A DNA stretch of 64,000 bases from Clostridiales bacterium. Lineage in GTDB: Bacteria > Bacillota > Clostridia > TANB77 > CAG-508. Position numbers and translations under genes: made by a program. Below are positions 27,574-35,537 of this stretch, one piece after another. The DNA lies in assembly GCA_003534295.1 (NCBI GenBank), contig DPDV01000008.1:1-64000 (forward strand), read 5' to 3'. The notes beneath the pieces were generated by a model that worked only from the letters and a program-made list of their open reading frames with translations, searched no databases and had not been told where the DNA came from. How positions within the stretch are numbered: the stretch's first letter is position 1; the number at the start of each line of letters is the position of its first letter.

Positions 27574-28326
27574 ATGAGTTTAATAGATTCTTATGATGAG
27601 AGTGAAGAAGTTGTTAAGGCTGAAATTTTAACTAGAGGACAAAAAGAACTCCCAAAAACTGCAATTGTTTGCTTTAAAAAAGAGTTGATAGATGTTGTGA
27701 AGAATAAAGAGGAATTTGAAGAATATAGTGAGATTAATGTATGTGGTGAGGAAATTAAAATATATAAAACTCAAATTGGTAAAGAAAGTGTTATTTTATA
27801 TAGAACTTTAGTTGGAGGTCCGGCAACAACTTCAATGATGGAAGAAATTCATGCTAGAGGAGTTGAAAATTTTATATTCTTTGGATCTTGTGGGGAACTT
27901 ATCTCAGATATGAAAAAAGGAGCATTTATTATACCAACAGAAGCATATAGAGATGAGGGAACAAGTTACCATTATATGCCAGTATCAGATTTTGTAAAAG
28001 TAAAAACAGCAACACGATTAGAAGAAATTTTTAAGAAGAAAAATATTAATTATGAGTTAACAAAAACATGGACTACGGATGCTTTATATAAAGAAACTAG
28101 AAATAAAATAAAAAAAAGGATAAAAAGTGGTTGTAAGGTTGTAGAGATGGAATGTGCATCTGTCATGGCTGTGGCAAATTCAAGAAATATTAATGCTTAT
28201 CAGTTTTTATATTCAGATGATACACTTGTTGGAGAAGCTTGGGATATAAGAACTTTAAAAGAGGATAGAAGTTTTATATTAAAAGAGTGTTTGAAGATTG
28301 CTACTGAAATTGTTAAAGAAATATAA
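27574..28326 (+). CDS. Nucleoside phosphorylase (uridine/purine phosphorylase family)
   Basis: A 250-residue PNP_UDP_1-family enzyme cleaving a nucleoside with phosphate to base and ribose-1-phosphate. Motifs: the glycine-rich GGPATTSMMEEIHARG (about 88-103), FFGSCGEL (about 108) and the signature VVEMECASVMAVA (about 188), whose Met-Glu contacts the ribose. A later SDD loop (about 209) fits the base-selecting residue. Substrate (uridine versus purine) is not certain. It lies 90 bp after the DUF6076-like gene and ends at a strong terminator, so those two form a cargo operon separate from leuS. Confidence 0.88.
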   Translation: MSLIDSYDESEEVVKAEILTRGQKELPKTAIVCFKKELIDVVKNKEEFEEYSEINVCGEEIKIYKTQIGKESVILYRTLVGGPATTSMMEEIHARGVENFIFFGSCGELISDMKKGAFIIPTEAYRDEGTSYHYMPVSDFVKVKTATRLEEIFKKKNINYELTKTWTTDALYKETRNKIKKRIKSGCKVVEMECASVMAVANSRNINAYQFLYSDDTLVGEAWDIRTLKEDRSFILKECLKIATEIVKEI

Positions 28327-28332
28327 TGAATT

Positions 28333-28373
28333 AAAAAGTTAATTTGATTTATCAAATTAACTTTTTAATTTTT
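28333..28373 (+). terminator. Terminator after the nucleoside phosphorylase gene
   Basis: AAAAAGTTAATTTGA / TCAAATTAACTTTTT stem (15 bp, 4-nt loop), followed by AATTTTT. Confidence 0.88.
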
Positions 28374-28417
28374 ACTATGTTGAAATATGACTAATAATAC
28401 AATATCGCAAAAAACAA

Positions 28418-28446
28418 TTGACATAATATAAAATGAGTGATATAAT
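28418..28446 (+). promoter_or_regulatory. Consensus promoter of the leuS transcript
   Basis: TTGACA (28418-28423), exactly 17 bp, TATAAT (28441-28446): a perfect sigma-A match. Transcription would start near 28453, giving a 5' leader of about 400 nt before leuS. No T-box sequence (GGTGG-type antiterminator) is seen in this leader. Confidence 0.85.
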
Positions 28447-28614
28447 ATAAACGCTATTAGTATAATATTATAATTGTGCTTATGTGAAAATTCACAATGG
28501 CAGAACCAAAAATTTTTACAATGAGGTTGAAAATTATAAGCTTGTATTAATATGTACATTGAAAATTTAATATGTATGTCGAAAAACATTAAAAACCAAA
28601 TGGAGGGAAAAATC

Positions 28615-28743
28615 ATGAAGAAAATCCTTTTGCTGGACGCGATCTCTTTCCAGGTTGATCCGAACGACGAAATTTGGAGATATGAAAACGTTGCTCAAAT
28701 CAAGTACGCAGCGAAAAGGGAGAACTCAAGAATCATCGTTTAG
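28615..28743 (+). CDS. Small ORF in the leuS leader, possible leader peptide
   Basis: A 42-residue ORF starting at the ATG after TGGAGGGAA with good spacing. Codons 5-7 are three consecutive Leu codons (CTT TTG CTG) in KKILLLDAI. The rest is charged and not similar to anything I know. Base composition rises sharply at its start and matches leuS rather than the AT-rich promoter. It lies between the leuS promoter and leuS, so ribosome stalling at Leu codons could regulate leuS. It could also be a remnant that came with leuS from its donor. Confidence 0.6.
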   Translation: MKKILLLDAISFQVDPNDEIWRYENVAQIKYAAKRENSRIIV

Positions 28744-28851
28744 CAACCGAGATTTTGTATCACATTTGTGTACAGGAAATCCTTTACAAAAACGGTAATA
28801 ATGAGACTTTAACCTTTAGCTTGAACAATCTTATCTGAATGGAGGTATCTT

Positions 28852-31278
28852 ATGAATATCGAGAAAATTAAGCAGATTGAAAAATTTGCAAAAGACAAGT
28901 GGGAGAGAGAAAGGCTTTCGGCCTTTGACCATTCCAAGATGGGAAAGAAACTCTATGTCATGGATATGTTTTCTTATCCTTCTGGCGCTAAGCTTCATCT
29001 GGGCCATTGGTTCAACTTTGGCTTAGTAGATAGCTATGCTCGGTTCAAAAAGATGCAGGGCTTTAATGTGTTTCAACCCATGGGTTTTGATGCATTCGGA
29101 CTCCCTGCTGAGAACTATGCAATAAAGACCGGAACTCATCCTTATGACAGCACCATGAAGAATATCGAAGTTATGCGTGGTCAGCTGAAAGAGATGGGCG
29201 GAATGTTCGACTGGTCTAATGAGGTTGTGACATGTGATCCAGAATACTATAAGTGGACCCAGTGGGTTTTCTGTGAGCTGTACAAAAGAGGTCTTGCTTA
29301 CAAGAAAGCCGCACCCGCAAATTGGTGCCCGTCCTGCCAGACTGTTCTTGCAAGAGAACAGGTAAAGCAGGGCAAGTGCGAAAGATGTGGCTCTGATGTC
29401 CACATTAAGAATATGAATCAGTGGTTTCTCAAGATTACTGATTATGCAGAAGAACTGCTTACCGGTCTTGATGGTCTGGACTGGCCTGAGAAAACGAAGG
29501 CTATGCAGAGAAATTGGATTGGTAAGTCTGAAGGTTCCTCTGTAATCTTCAAAAATGATGTGGTTGGGGATCTTGAGATCTTCACCACTCGCCCGGATAC
29601 CGTTTTTGGTGTGACTTATATTGTTATGGCTCCCGAACATGAGCTTGTTAACAAGCTTGTTACTGCAGAACATGCAGAGGAAGTCGAAGCATATGTGAGA
29701 AACACCGAGAGAATGACAGAAATCGAACGTCAGAGTACTTCTCATGAAAAGACAGGTGTATTTACTGGCTCATATGCAGAGAATCCTGTGACTGGTAAGA
29801 AGGTCCAGATTTGGATTTCTGACTATGTACTGGAAAGCTATGGAACCGGAATCGTTATGGCAGTTCCTGCACACGATGATCGTGATTACGAGTTTGCTAC
29901 CAAGTACGGGCTTGAAATTGTACCTGTTATTGATGCATTTGAACCCGATAACCATTGCGCATATACCGGTGAAGGAAAAATGATTAATTCTGCCTTCCTT
30001 GATGGTATGAGTGTTGAAGAGGCTAAGTCGGCAATTGTTGATTATCTGTCTATCAACGGCGTTGGAGGTAAAAAGGTTACATATCGTTTGAGAGACTGGC
30101 TGATTTCTCGTCAAAGATACTGGGGAGCACCTATCCCGATTATCTACTGTGATGATTGCGGAGAAGTTCTTGTTCCTGATGAACAGCTTCCTGTGCTTCT
30201 CCCGTATGATGTGGATTTCAAACCAGATGGCGAATCTCCTTTGGCAAGATGCGAAAGCTTTGTGAAAACTGTTTGTCCTTGCTGTGGTAAGGAAGCAAGA
30301 CGCGAAGTGGACACCATGGATACTTTCATGTGTTCCTCTTGGTATATGCTGAGATATCCTGATGCAAGAAATGACAAGCAGGCATTTGACCCAGATTTTA
30401 TCAATCAGATGCTTCCTGTTGACAAGTATGTCGGTGGTGCAGAGCATAGTTGTATGCATCTTATATATGCAAGATTCGTAACAAAGGTTCTCAGAGATGC
30501 TGGTTATCTCAAATTTGATGAACCATTTACCTCTCTGGTTCACCAGGGTACCATTCTTGGCCCTGATGGTCAGAAGATGAGTAAGTCCAAGGGAAACACT
30601 GTTTCTCCGGATGAGTACATTGATAAGTTCGGTTCTGATGTATTCAGAACCTACCTGATGTTTGGTTTCAATTACACTGAGGGTGGTCCATGGTCTGAAA
30701 GTGGTATTGCATCAATTCAGAAGTATTACGACAGAGTCGACAGGATTTTCGAGAAATACTTGAGAATTGAGAAGCTTGAGGATATCTGCGAAGATGAGGA
30801 AATTAAGCTTTTGATTGCAGTGAATTCCACTATCGATAAAATTACCAACGGTCTTGATACCTTCCAGTTCAACACAACAATCGCGAGAATGATGGAGCTG
30901 TTCAGCAACATTAGATCCTATCTTGACACTGGCAGAAATTCTAAGATTCTTATCGATGTCATGGAAAATGTAACCAAGTTGATGGCTCCGGAAGCACCGC
31001 ACCTGGCTGAATACTACTGGGAATCTTTAGGACATACATGTAGCATTTTCAAGGAAAAATGGCCTGAAGTTGATGAAAAAATCGGAATGTATGCAAATAT
31101 CAATATTCCGGTTCAGATCAACTCCAAGAATATCACCGTGCTAAATGTCAAGAAGGATATCAGCAAGGAAGAAATTCAGAAAATGGCTATGGACTATGTT
31201 AATGCAAAGCTCAACGGGTGCGAAATCAAGAAAGTGATTTTCGTTCCTAACAGAATCATAAACTTCGTTGTAAAATGA
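28852..31278 (+). CDS. leuS: Leucyl-tRNA synthetase, complete, cargo of the mobile element
   Basis: An 808-residue class I synthetase. HIGH motif HLGH (residues 49-52) in YPSGAKLHLGHW. A zinc module CPSC...CERC (about 160-182). The editing domain has TTRPDTVFGVTY and MAVPAHDDRDYEFA, with conserved Thr and Asp residues, so proofreading is probably active. A second Cys cluster is CDDCGE...CPCCGK. KMSKS is at about 575-579. The GGAGGT site is well spaced. G+C content and codon choice (CTG, GGC, ACC, CAG) are far from the neighbouring genes, indicating transfer from a richer-G+C donor. A second synthetase on a mobile element recalls MupA-type resistance; that role is inference. Whether another leuS exists cannot be seen here. 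Confidence 0.96.
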   Translation: MNIEKIKQIEKFAKDKWERERLSAFDHSKMGKKLYVMDMFSYPSGAKLHLGHWFNFGLVDSYARFKKMQGFNVFQPMGFDAFGLPAENYAIKTGTHPYDSTMKNIEVMRGQLKEMGGMFDWSNEVVTCDPEYYKWTQWVFCELYKRGLAYKKAAPANWCPSCQTVLAREQVKQGKCERCGSDVHIKNMNQWFLKITDYAEELLTGLDGLDWPEKTKAMQRNWIGKSEGSSVIFKNDVVGDLEIFTTRPDTVFGVTYIVMAPEHELVNKLVTAEHAEEVEAYVRNTERMTEIERQSTSHEKTGVFTGSYAENPVTGKKVQIWISDYVLESYGTGIVMAVPAHDDRDYEFATKYGLEIVPVIDAFEPDNHCAYTGEGKMINSAFLDGMSVEEAKSAIVDYLSINGVGGKKVTYRLRDWLISRQRYWGAPIPIIYCDDCGEVLVPDEQLPVLLPYDVDFKPDGESPLARCESFVKTVCPCCGKEARREVDTMDTFMCSSWYMLRYPDARNDKQAFDPDFINQMLPVDKYVGGAEHSCMHLIYARFVTKVLRDAGYLKFDEPFTSLVHQGTILGPDGQKMSKSKGNTVSPDEYIDKFGSDVFRTYLMFGFNYTEGGPWSESGIASIQKYYDRVDRIFEKYLRIEKLEDICEDEEIKLLIAVNSTIDKITNGLDTFQFNTTIARMMELFSNIRSYLDTGRNSKILIDVMENVTKLMAPEAPHLAEYYWESLGHTCSIFKEKWPEVDEKIGMYANINIPVQINSKNITVLNVKKDISKEEIQKMAMDYVNAKLNGCEIKKVIFVPNRIINFVVK

Positions 31279-31307
31279 GAAAGTGATTTTGTTGTAACAA
31301 AACAGCG

Positions 31308-31343
31308 ACTAGGGTACCTATTATTTAGGTACCCCAGTTTTTC
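31308..31343 (+). terminator. Terminator of leuS
   Basis: CTAGGGTACCTA / TAGGTACCCCAG stem with a 5-nt loop followed by TTTTTC, 30 bp after the stop. Confidence 0.85.
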
Positions 31344-31427
31344 ATATTTTTTAGTAGTAACCCCTGTATAATTGGAAAATAATTGAAAAAATAGTAGAAA
31401 ATAAAATTGCAAAGTTTGATTTTAAAA

Positions 31428-32673
31428 TTATCTTTCCAAATCCCATTCTTTTTCCATTTCTTCATGTTTTATTTGTTTTTCTGGATCAAGAAAAGTATTA
31501 GTTTCTTTTTGAAAATCTCTAATTAAATTATCTTCTTCAGCAATATCAAATTTAACACAAATCCAATGTATGAATTTATCAATAGTTTCGTAGAATTTAT
31601 CAATTATTTTGTGTAATTTACTATTTTCTTTTTCTAATTTACTAACTTTATATTTGTATTCATACTCTAAATTATAAGATTTTTCTTGATATTCCTTTTC
31701 AAGTTCTTTTTTTCTGTTATCATATTTTAAATCAAGAGTATTATTTTTATTTTGATATTCGTGTTTTATTTCTTTTACAGTATTGTGTAATTTCTTGTTA
31801 TCTGCAATGATTTTATCTCGTTCTTTTTGATATTTTACAGCCTCATCAACAATTTTGGATTGTTTTGATATTTCTTTATGCAATGATAAATTACATTATA
31901 TAATTCTTTAATTAAATCATCTTTAGGTTTTATGATTTCTTTTAGTATTTTTTCATCTCTTTTTGTTGAAAACTTACTAATTTCATTTATATTTGGAACT
32001 TCTGGTATTTCTAGTTTAATTTCTTTTAGAACTTTCTTAGTATTTTCATAATTTGTAATTTTCTTATATTCTTCAACTGTATAATGTTTTCTGTCAGTAT
32101 CTTCTACAAACATACCGCTTTCTAAATTAAAACCCTTTGATTTTATATGATTAAAGTAGGCATCCTGTAATTTTCTATAACTGTCTTGACCTTTCCAAAA
32201 ATCTCTTGCACAAATTTTATCAATGTCGTTTCCATCTTTGTCTTTGGTATGAACAACAGGAACAAACATTAAGTGCATATGTGGTACACCTTCATCTAAA
32301 TGTACCACTGCTGATATTATATTTTTTCTCCTAGATTCTTATAACTGCATATAAATTTATAACATTCATCAAAATATCTTTTGGTCTCTTTTTCTCCAAT
32401 TTTATCAAAGAATGCTTGGTCAGATGTAAATATCATTTGACACATTATTATACTATTACTCCTAAGATGACCTTGCACATTATTTTCTTTTAAATATTTA
32501 TCAAATTCTTTGGCGTATGTTAGTCCATTTTTTTTAATGTAATAATTTAAGTGTGTTTTTGTAGGAGCAATATCTTTATTAGTATGATTTTTTGCTTTTC
32601 TATCATTATGAGTTCCTTTTCCATTTACTTCTGCTCGTGTTAATTTTTCATTTCTTACAATAACATGACTCAT
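31428..32673 (-). pseudogene. MobV-family relaxase (Mob/Pre), disrupted
   Basis: A conjugative-mobilization relaxase that nicks the origin of transfer. The start chosen is the ATG at 32671-32673 (MSHVIVRNEKL), typical for the family, followed by THLNYYI. Frame 1 stops at 32317 because of a shift at a T6 run (A6 in sense, 32322-32327). One extra A restores GEKNIISAVVHLDEG and joins to the metal/His motif HLDEGVPHMHLMFVPV. A second shift near 31875-31890 separates this from the C-terminal Lys/Glu-rich coiled coil (31883-31428). All catalytic motifs remain recognisable, but the protein cannot be made in one piece. Confidence 0.88.
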
Positions 32674-32733
32674 ATCTCCTTGCCCCTCCTTCTTTGCTCG
32701 AGATATTGTTTCAATGTCTAACACACTAGACAA

Positions 32734-33300
32734 ACAAAGTTTGTCTGTGTGGCAGGGTTAGGCAATCCCACACCCCAAAACCTAAAATTTCTTAATTGCA
32801 TTTTAGATTTTTCATAAAAATTTGCTTATTGCAATTTTTATGAATGTGAGCAAAAAAATAAATTTTTTACTCACAACCCAAAAGCATAAGCGCTTTTTGG
32901 CATTTACTTTAGCAACTACTAAGCAGAAACTAGAGGAAGAGAGCTAAAGTGAATTAGGTGTAATAATCCCATTGTTACAAATAGAATTATTACGCCTATA
33001 TAAGTAGAAACCGTCGGTCGTTCGCCTCGTTTCATAGGTAGTCTAGTAAGTAGCTTTGCTACTATAATTGTTGATACTACTAAAGTATCTTTGTTCATAC
33101 TTGTCCAAACTTTTTACAATTATAAATCCACACCAAAATATGCCACCGAATACTCTTTTATTATTGTGAGTCTGTGTTCTAAAATCTCACTCACTCACCT
33201 TGTATAATTAGACTGCTTATACAAATACGAATGAACTTTATAGCATCGGCTCATTACACCTATCACTTTTTAAGAGTTTGTGGCAATTCTCTTTTAAACA
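32734..33300. other. Structured non-coding region upstream of the relaxase, putative oriT
   Basis: About 570 bp with no convincing gene. It is packed with inverted repeats: GACAAAC/GTTTGTC (32731-32747), GTGTGG/CCCACAC, TTCATAAAAATT/AATTTTTATGAA (32808-32842), GTGAG..AAAA/TTTT..CTCAC, CCAAAAGC/GCTTTTTGG, and AGGTGTAATAAT/ATTATTACGCCT (32958-32996). MobV relaxases act at hairpin-containing sites just upstream of their own gene, which is where this lies. The exact nick site cannot be assigned. Confidence 0.5.
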
Positions 33301-33301
33301 T

Positions 33302-33340
33302 AAAAAACTACCTGTAGCTTAAAAACTACAAGTAGTCTAT
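33302..33340 (-). terminator. Intrinsic terminator, minus strand
   Basis: On the minus strand CTACTTGTAG / CTACAGGTAG stem followed by TTTTTTA. It may block read-through from the enolase side or attR into the oriT-like region. Confidence 0.65.
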
Positions 33341-33649
33341 GTTTATTCTATTTAATTAGCCATCACAATCGATTTAAGGCAATTTATTGTGAGGATAGAG
33401 TAATTTTTTACGATAAAATTTTATAAAAAATTTTCAAAATCTATTTATCAATGGTAGATTATCTGTTATAATAGTTCATAAATAACATCTAACCAATATC
33501 TAACCAAAACATTAAAAAATATGTTATTTTATAAATATTGTTTAATAGTAAGTTAGATAAATTAGTATGGGAAAAATGTTTGAGATAAAGCTATTTTAAG
33601 AAGTATTATATAATAATAAATAACAAAATATATAAAACACTTATAAAGG
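33341..33649. other. AT-rich right end of the element, candidate integrase arm sites
   Basis: No gene is seen. Two direct copies of ATCTAACCA (33487-33495 and 33498-33506) are spaced one helical turn apart, and AGTTAGAT near 33550 is a likely inverted copy. Short repeats at this distance inside an attachment site resemble arm-type sites bound by tyrosine integrases. Confidence 0.4.
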
Positions 33650-33725
33650 CTCTGACTCCGACATTCCTGTGTTCGAATCACAGTACCCCAACCACAAAGC
33701 AACTAGTTAATTTGACTAGTTGCTT
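33650..33725 (+). repeat. Right attachment site (attR), 76-bp direct repeat
   Basis: Perfect copy of 23934-24009: the 3' half of tRNA-Gln from the anticodon loop, CCA, and the following hairpin. No acceptor 5' arm precedes it, so it is not a tRNA gene. The hairpin here now serves as the enolase terminator on the minus strand. Confidence 0.93.
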
Positions 33726-33754
33726 CTTTCATTGCTTACTTTAGAATTCCTGTT

Positions 33755-35020
33755 TTATTTAATTTCTGCTTCTATATTTAATAGTCTATTATATTTAGAT
33801 ACTCTATCTGTTCTACATGGTGCTCCTGTTTTTATCTGCCCCGAATTTGTTGCAACTGCTAAATCTGCAATTGTAGTGTCTTCTGTTTCTCCACTTCTAT
33901 GTGATATTACCGCTTTATATCCATTTTTTTTGGCTAGTTCTATTGCATCTAATGTTTCTGTTAGTGTACCTATTTGATTTAATTTTATTAATATACTATT
34001 TGCAATTTTGTTGTCTATCCCTTTTTGTAGTCTTCTAGTATTTGTAACAAATAAATCATCCCCAACTAGTTGAATATTTTCTCCAATTCTATTTGTTAGC
34101 ATCTTCCAACCCTCCCAGTCTTCTTCAGCTAATCCATCTTCCACAGATATTATTGGATATTTTTCTGTTAAATCAACTATATATTCTACCATTTCTTCTC
34201 TTGTTTTAAATTCATTAGTTTTCCAAAAATAATATCCTTCTTTTTCAATTTTTTGTGCTTCTTCATACATTTCTGTTGCTGCCACGTCTATTGCTAAACA
34301 TACGTCTTTTCCAGCAATGTATCCTGCTCTCTCTATCGCTTCTAATATTATATCTATAGCTTCTTCCTCATTTTCTACTTTAGGGGCAAATCCACCTTCA
34401 TCTCCTACAGCAGTTGATAACCCATTTGCTTTTAGCACTTTTTTTAAATTATGATATACTTCCACTCCCATTCGTAACCCTTCTTTAAAATTTCGAGCCC
34501 CAACAGGCATTATCATAAATTCTTGAATATTTAAATTACTATCCGCATGTTTGCCACCATTTACTATATTCATCATAGGTATAGGAAGTTCTTTTGCATT
34601 TATTCCACCTATATAATTATATAGACTCATTCCTAGAGAATTTGCTGCTGCCCTTGCAACCGCTATGGAAACACCCAATATAGCATTGGCTCCCAGTCTA
34701 GCTTTATTATCTGTTCCATCAATTTCTATTAGTTTTTTGTCTATTTTTACCTGTTCATATACATTCATTCCTTCTATTTCTCTTGCAATTTTTTTATTTA
34801 CATTTTGTACTGCTTGCAATACTCCTTTACCCAAATATCTTTCTTTGTTATCATCTCGCAATTCTACTGCTTCAAAGCTCCCTGTTGAAGCTCCTGATGG
34901 TACCATTGCTACACCTGTAAAACCTCCTTCTGTTATTACTTCTACTTGTACAGTTGGATTTCCTCTAGAATCTAATATTTCCATTGCTTTTATGTTTTCG
35001 ATCTTTAAAAAATCTTTCAT
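33755..35020 (-). CDS. eno: Enolase
   Basis: A 421-residue glycolytic enzyme converting 2-phosphoglycerate to phosphoenolpyruvate; cytoplasmic, octameric in many Firmicutes. Motifs: ILDSRGNPTVQVEV (about 14), VPSGASTGSFEAVELRD (about 38), the Mg ligand regions VGDEGGFAPK, SVEDGLAEEDWEGW and LVGDDLFVTN, and KAVISHRSGETEDTTIADLA (about 370-389). ATG lies 8 nt after AAGGGAG. It is transcribed away from the two candidate RNA genes and ends at the hairpin within attR, apart from the gap-pgk-tpiA-gpmI cluster. Confidence 0.98.
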   Translation of the reverse strand: MKDFLKIENIKAMEILDSRGNPTVQVEVITEGGFTGVAMVPSGASTGSFEAVELRDDNKERYLGKGVLQAVQNVNKKIAREIEGMNVYEQVKIDKKLIEIDGTDNKARLGANAILGVSIAVARAAANSLGMSLYNYIGGINAKELPIPMMNIVNGGKHADSNLNIQEFMIMPVGARNFKEGLRMGVEVYHNLKKVLKANGLSTAVGDEGGFAPKVENEEEAIDIILEAIERAGYIAGKDVCLAIDVAATEMYEEAQKIEKEGYYFWKTNEFKTREEMVEYIVDLTEKYPIISVEDGLAEEDWEGWKMLTNRIGENIQLVGDDLFVTNTRRLQKGIDNKIANSILIKLNQIGTLTETLDAIELAKKNGYKAVISHRSGETEDTTIADLAVATNSGQIKTGAPCRTDRVSKYNRLLNIEAEIK

Positions 35021-35124
35021 TCTTTAATACTCCCTTCTTATATGATATATTTAAATATATTATATCTATTTATTAATTTTTTATTTAAAATTTCAATTGT
35101 TTAACATAATTTTGGTCAATAATG

Positions 35125-35153
35125 TTGACTTTTGTCTTATTATATATTATAAT
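35125..35153 (+). promoter_or_regulatory. Promoter of candidate RNA 1
   Basis: TTGACT (35125-35130), 17 bp, TATAAT (35148-35153). The -35 element is embedded in ATGTTGACTTTTG, which recurs exactly at 35535-35547. Confidence 0.8.
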
Positions 35154-35159
35154 AATAAC

Positions 35160-35526
35160 TAGTTTGGGAGTAATCACTCCCACATATGTAAACATATATA
35201 TGTATATATTTTTACATATGTATTCTGTCTACCAGAACATATATCTGGTAGATTTCGTCGAGAGCGATGCTCTCATCCAAGAAAGAAATGGGCTTTCATC
35301 GTCCACTTTACGTCTTTGGTGGTACGATGAGTCACCTCACAAATTTGCTCATTTCTTTCTTTTCGGGGTACTCACCATGTTCTCCTTGTTCACCTTGGTA
35401 GTTTCCCCCCTGTATTGTGTATCAGGTGAGTATCCCCGAAAAAAGAGGCATTTTTTCAAAATGGTTGTTTGGAAAGGACAGCCATACGCCTCTGCAAAAG
35501 AGACACACGCAAGTGTGTCTTTTTTG
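35160..35526 (+). ncRNA. Candidate structured non-coding RNA 1 (about 365 nt), unassigned
   Basis: The unit runs from a promoter to an intrinsic terminator with no convincing gene, and is visibly richer in G+C than its surroundings. Stems seen: GGGAGT/ACTCCC (35166-35181); ACATATGTAAA/TTTACATATGT (35182-35221); TCTACCAGA/TCTGGTAGA (35228-35252); GAGAGC/GCTCTC (35260-35274); AAGAAAGAAATG (35279-35290) with CATTTCTTTCTT (35350-35361), enclosing TCATCGT/ACGATGA; TTCGGGGTACTCACC (35362-35376) with GGTGAGTATCCCCGAA (35425-35440); AGAGGC/GCCTCT (35444-35493). The 48-nt loop of the long stem has CTCCTT and a C6 tract. The family is not recognised. Confidence 0.75.
35496..35526 (+). terminator. Terminator of candidate RNA 1
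   Basis: AGACACAC / GTGTGTCT stem with a GCAA tetraloop, then TTTTT. Confidence 0.85.
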
Positions 35527-35537
35527 CGTGGATTATG

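Larger units (their letters stand above)
23934..33725. mobile_element. Integrated mobilizable element in tRNA-Gln (about 9.7 kb), degenerate
   Basis: The element is bounded by 76-bp direct repeats of the tRNA-Gln 3' end. It carries, in order, a tyrosine integrase (broken), an excisionase-like HTH protein, a second HTH gene (broken), a DUF6076-like gene, a nucleoside phosphorylase, a small ORF, leuS, a MobV-like relaxase (broken) and a structured non-coding region resembling an origin of transfer. No replication initiator or type IV secretion genes are present. It is therefore best called an integrative mobilizable element, now probably immobile on its own. The cargo (plus strand) is intact while all mobility genes (minus strand) except the excisionase-like gene are disrupted. 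Confidence 0.88.

Noticed and set aside
28453..28851. T-box riboswitch upstream of leuS
   Set aside because: No AGGGTGGAACCGCG-like element or terminator/antiterminator pair was found in the leader.
29023..30543. Several minus-strand open readings opposite leuS
   Set aside because: They are shadows of the higher-G+C leuS gene, without ribosome binding sites or recognisable domains.
32734..33300. CRISPR array in the repeat-rich region upstream of the relaxase
   Set aside because: The repeats are inverted and all different; there are no regularly spaced direct repeats with spacers.
33650..33690. Second tRNA-Gln gene
   Set aside because: Only the 3' half from the anticodon loop is present; the sequence before it cannot form the acceptor or D arm.
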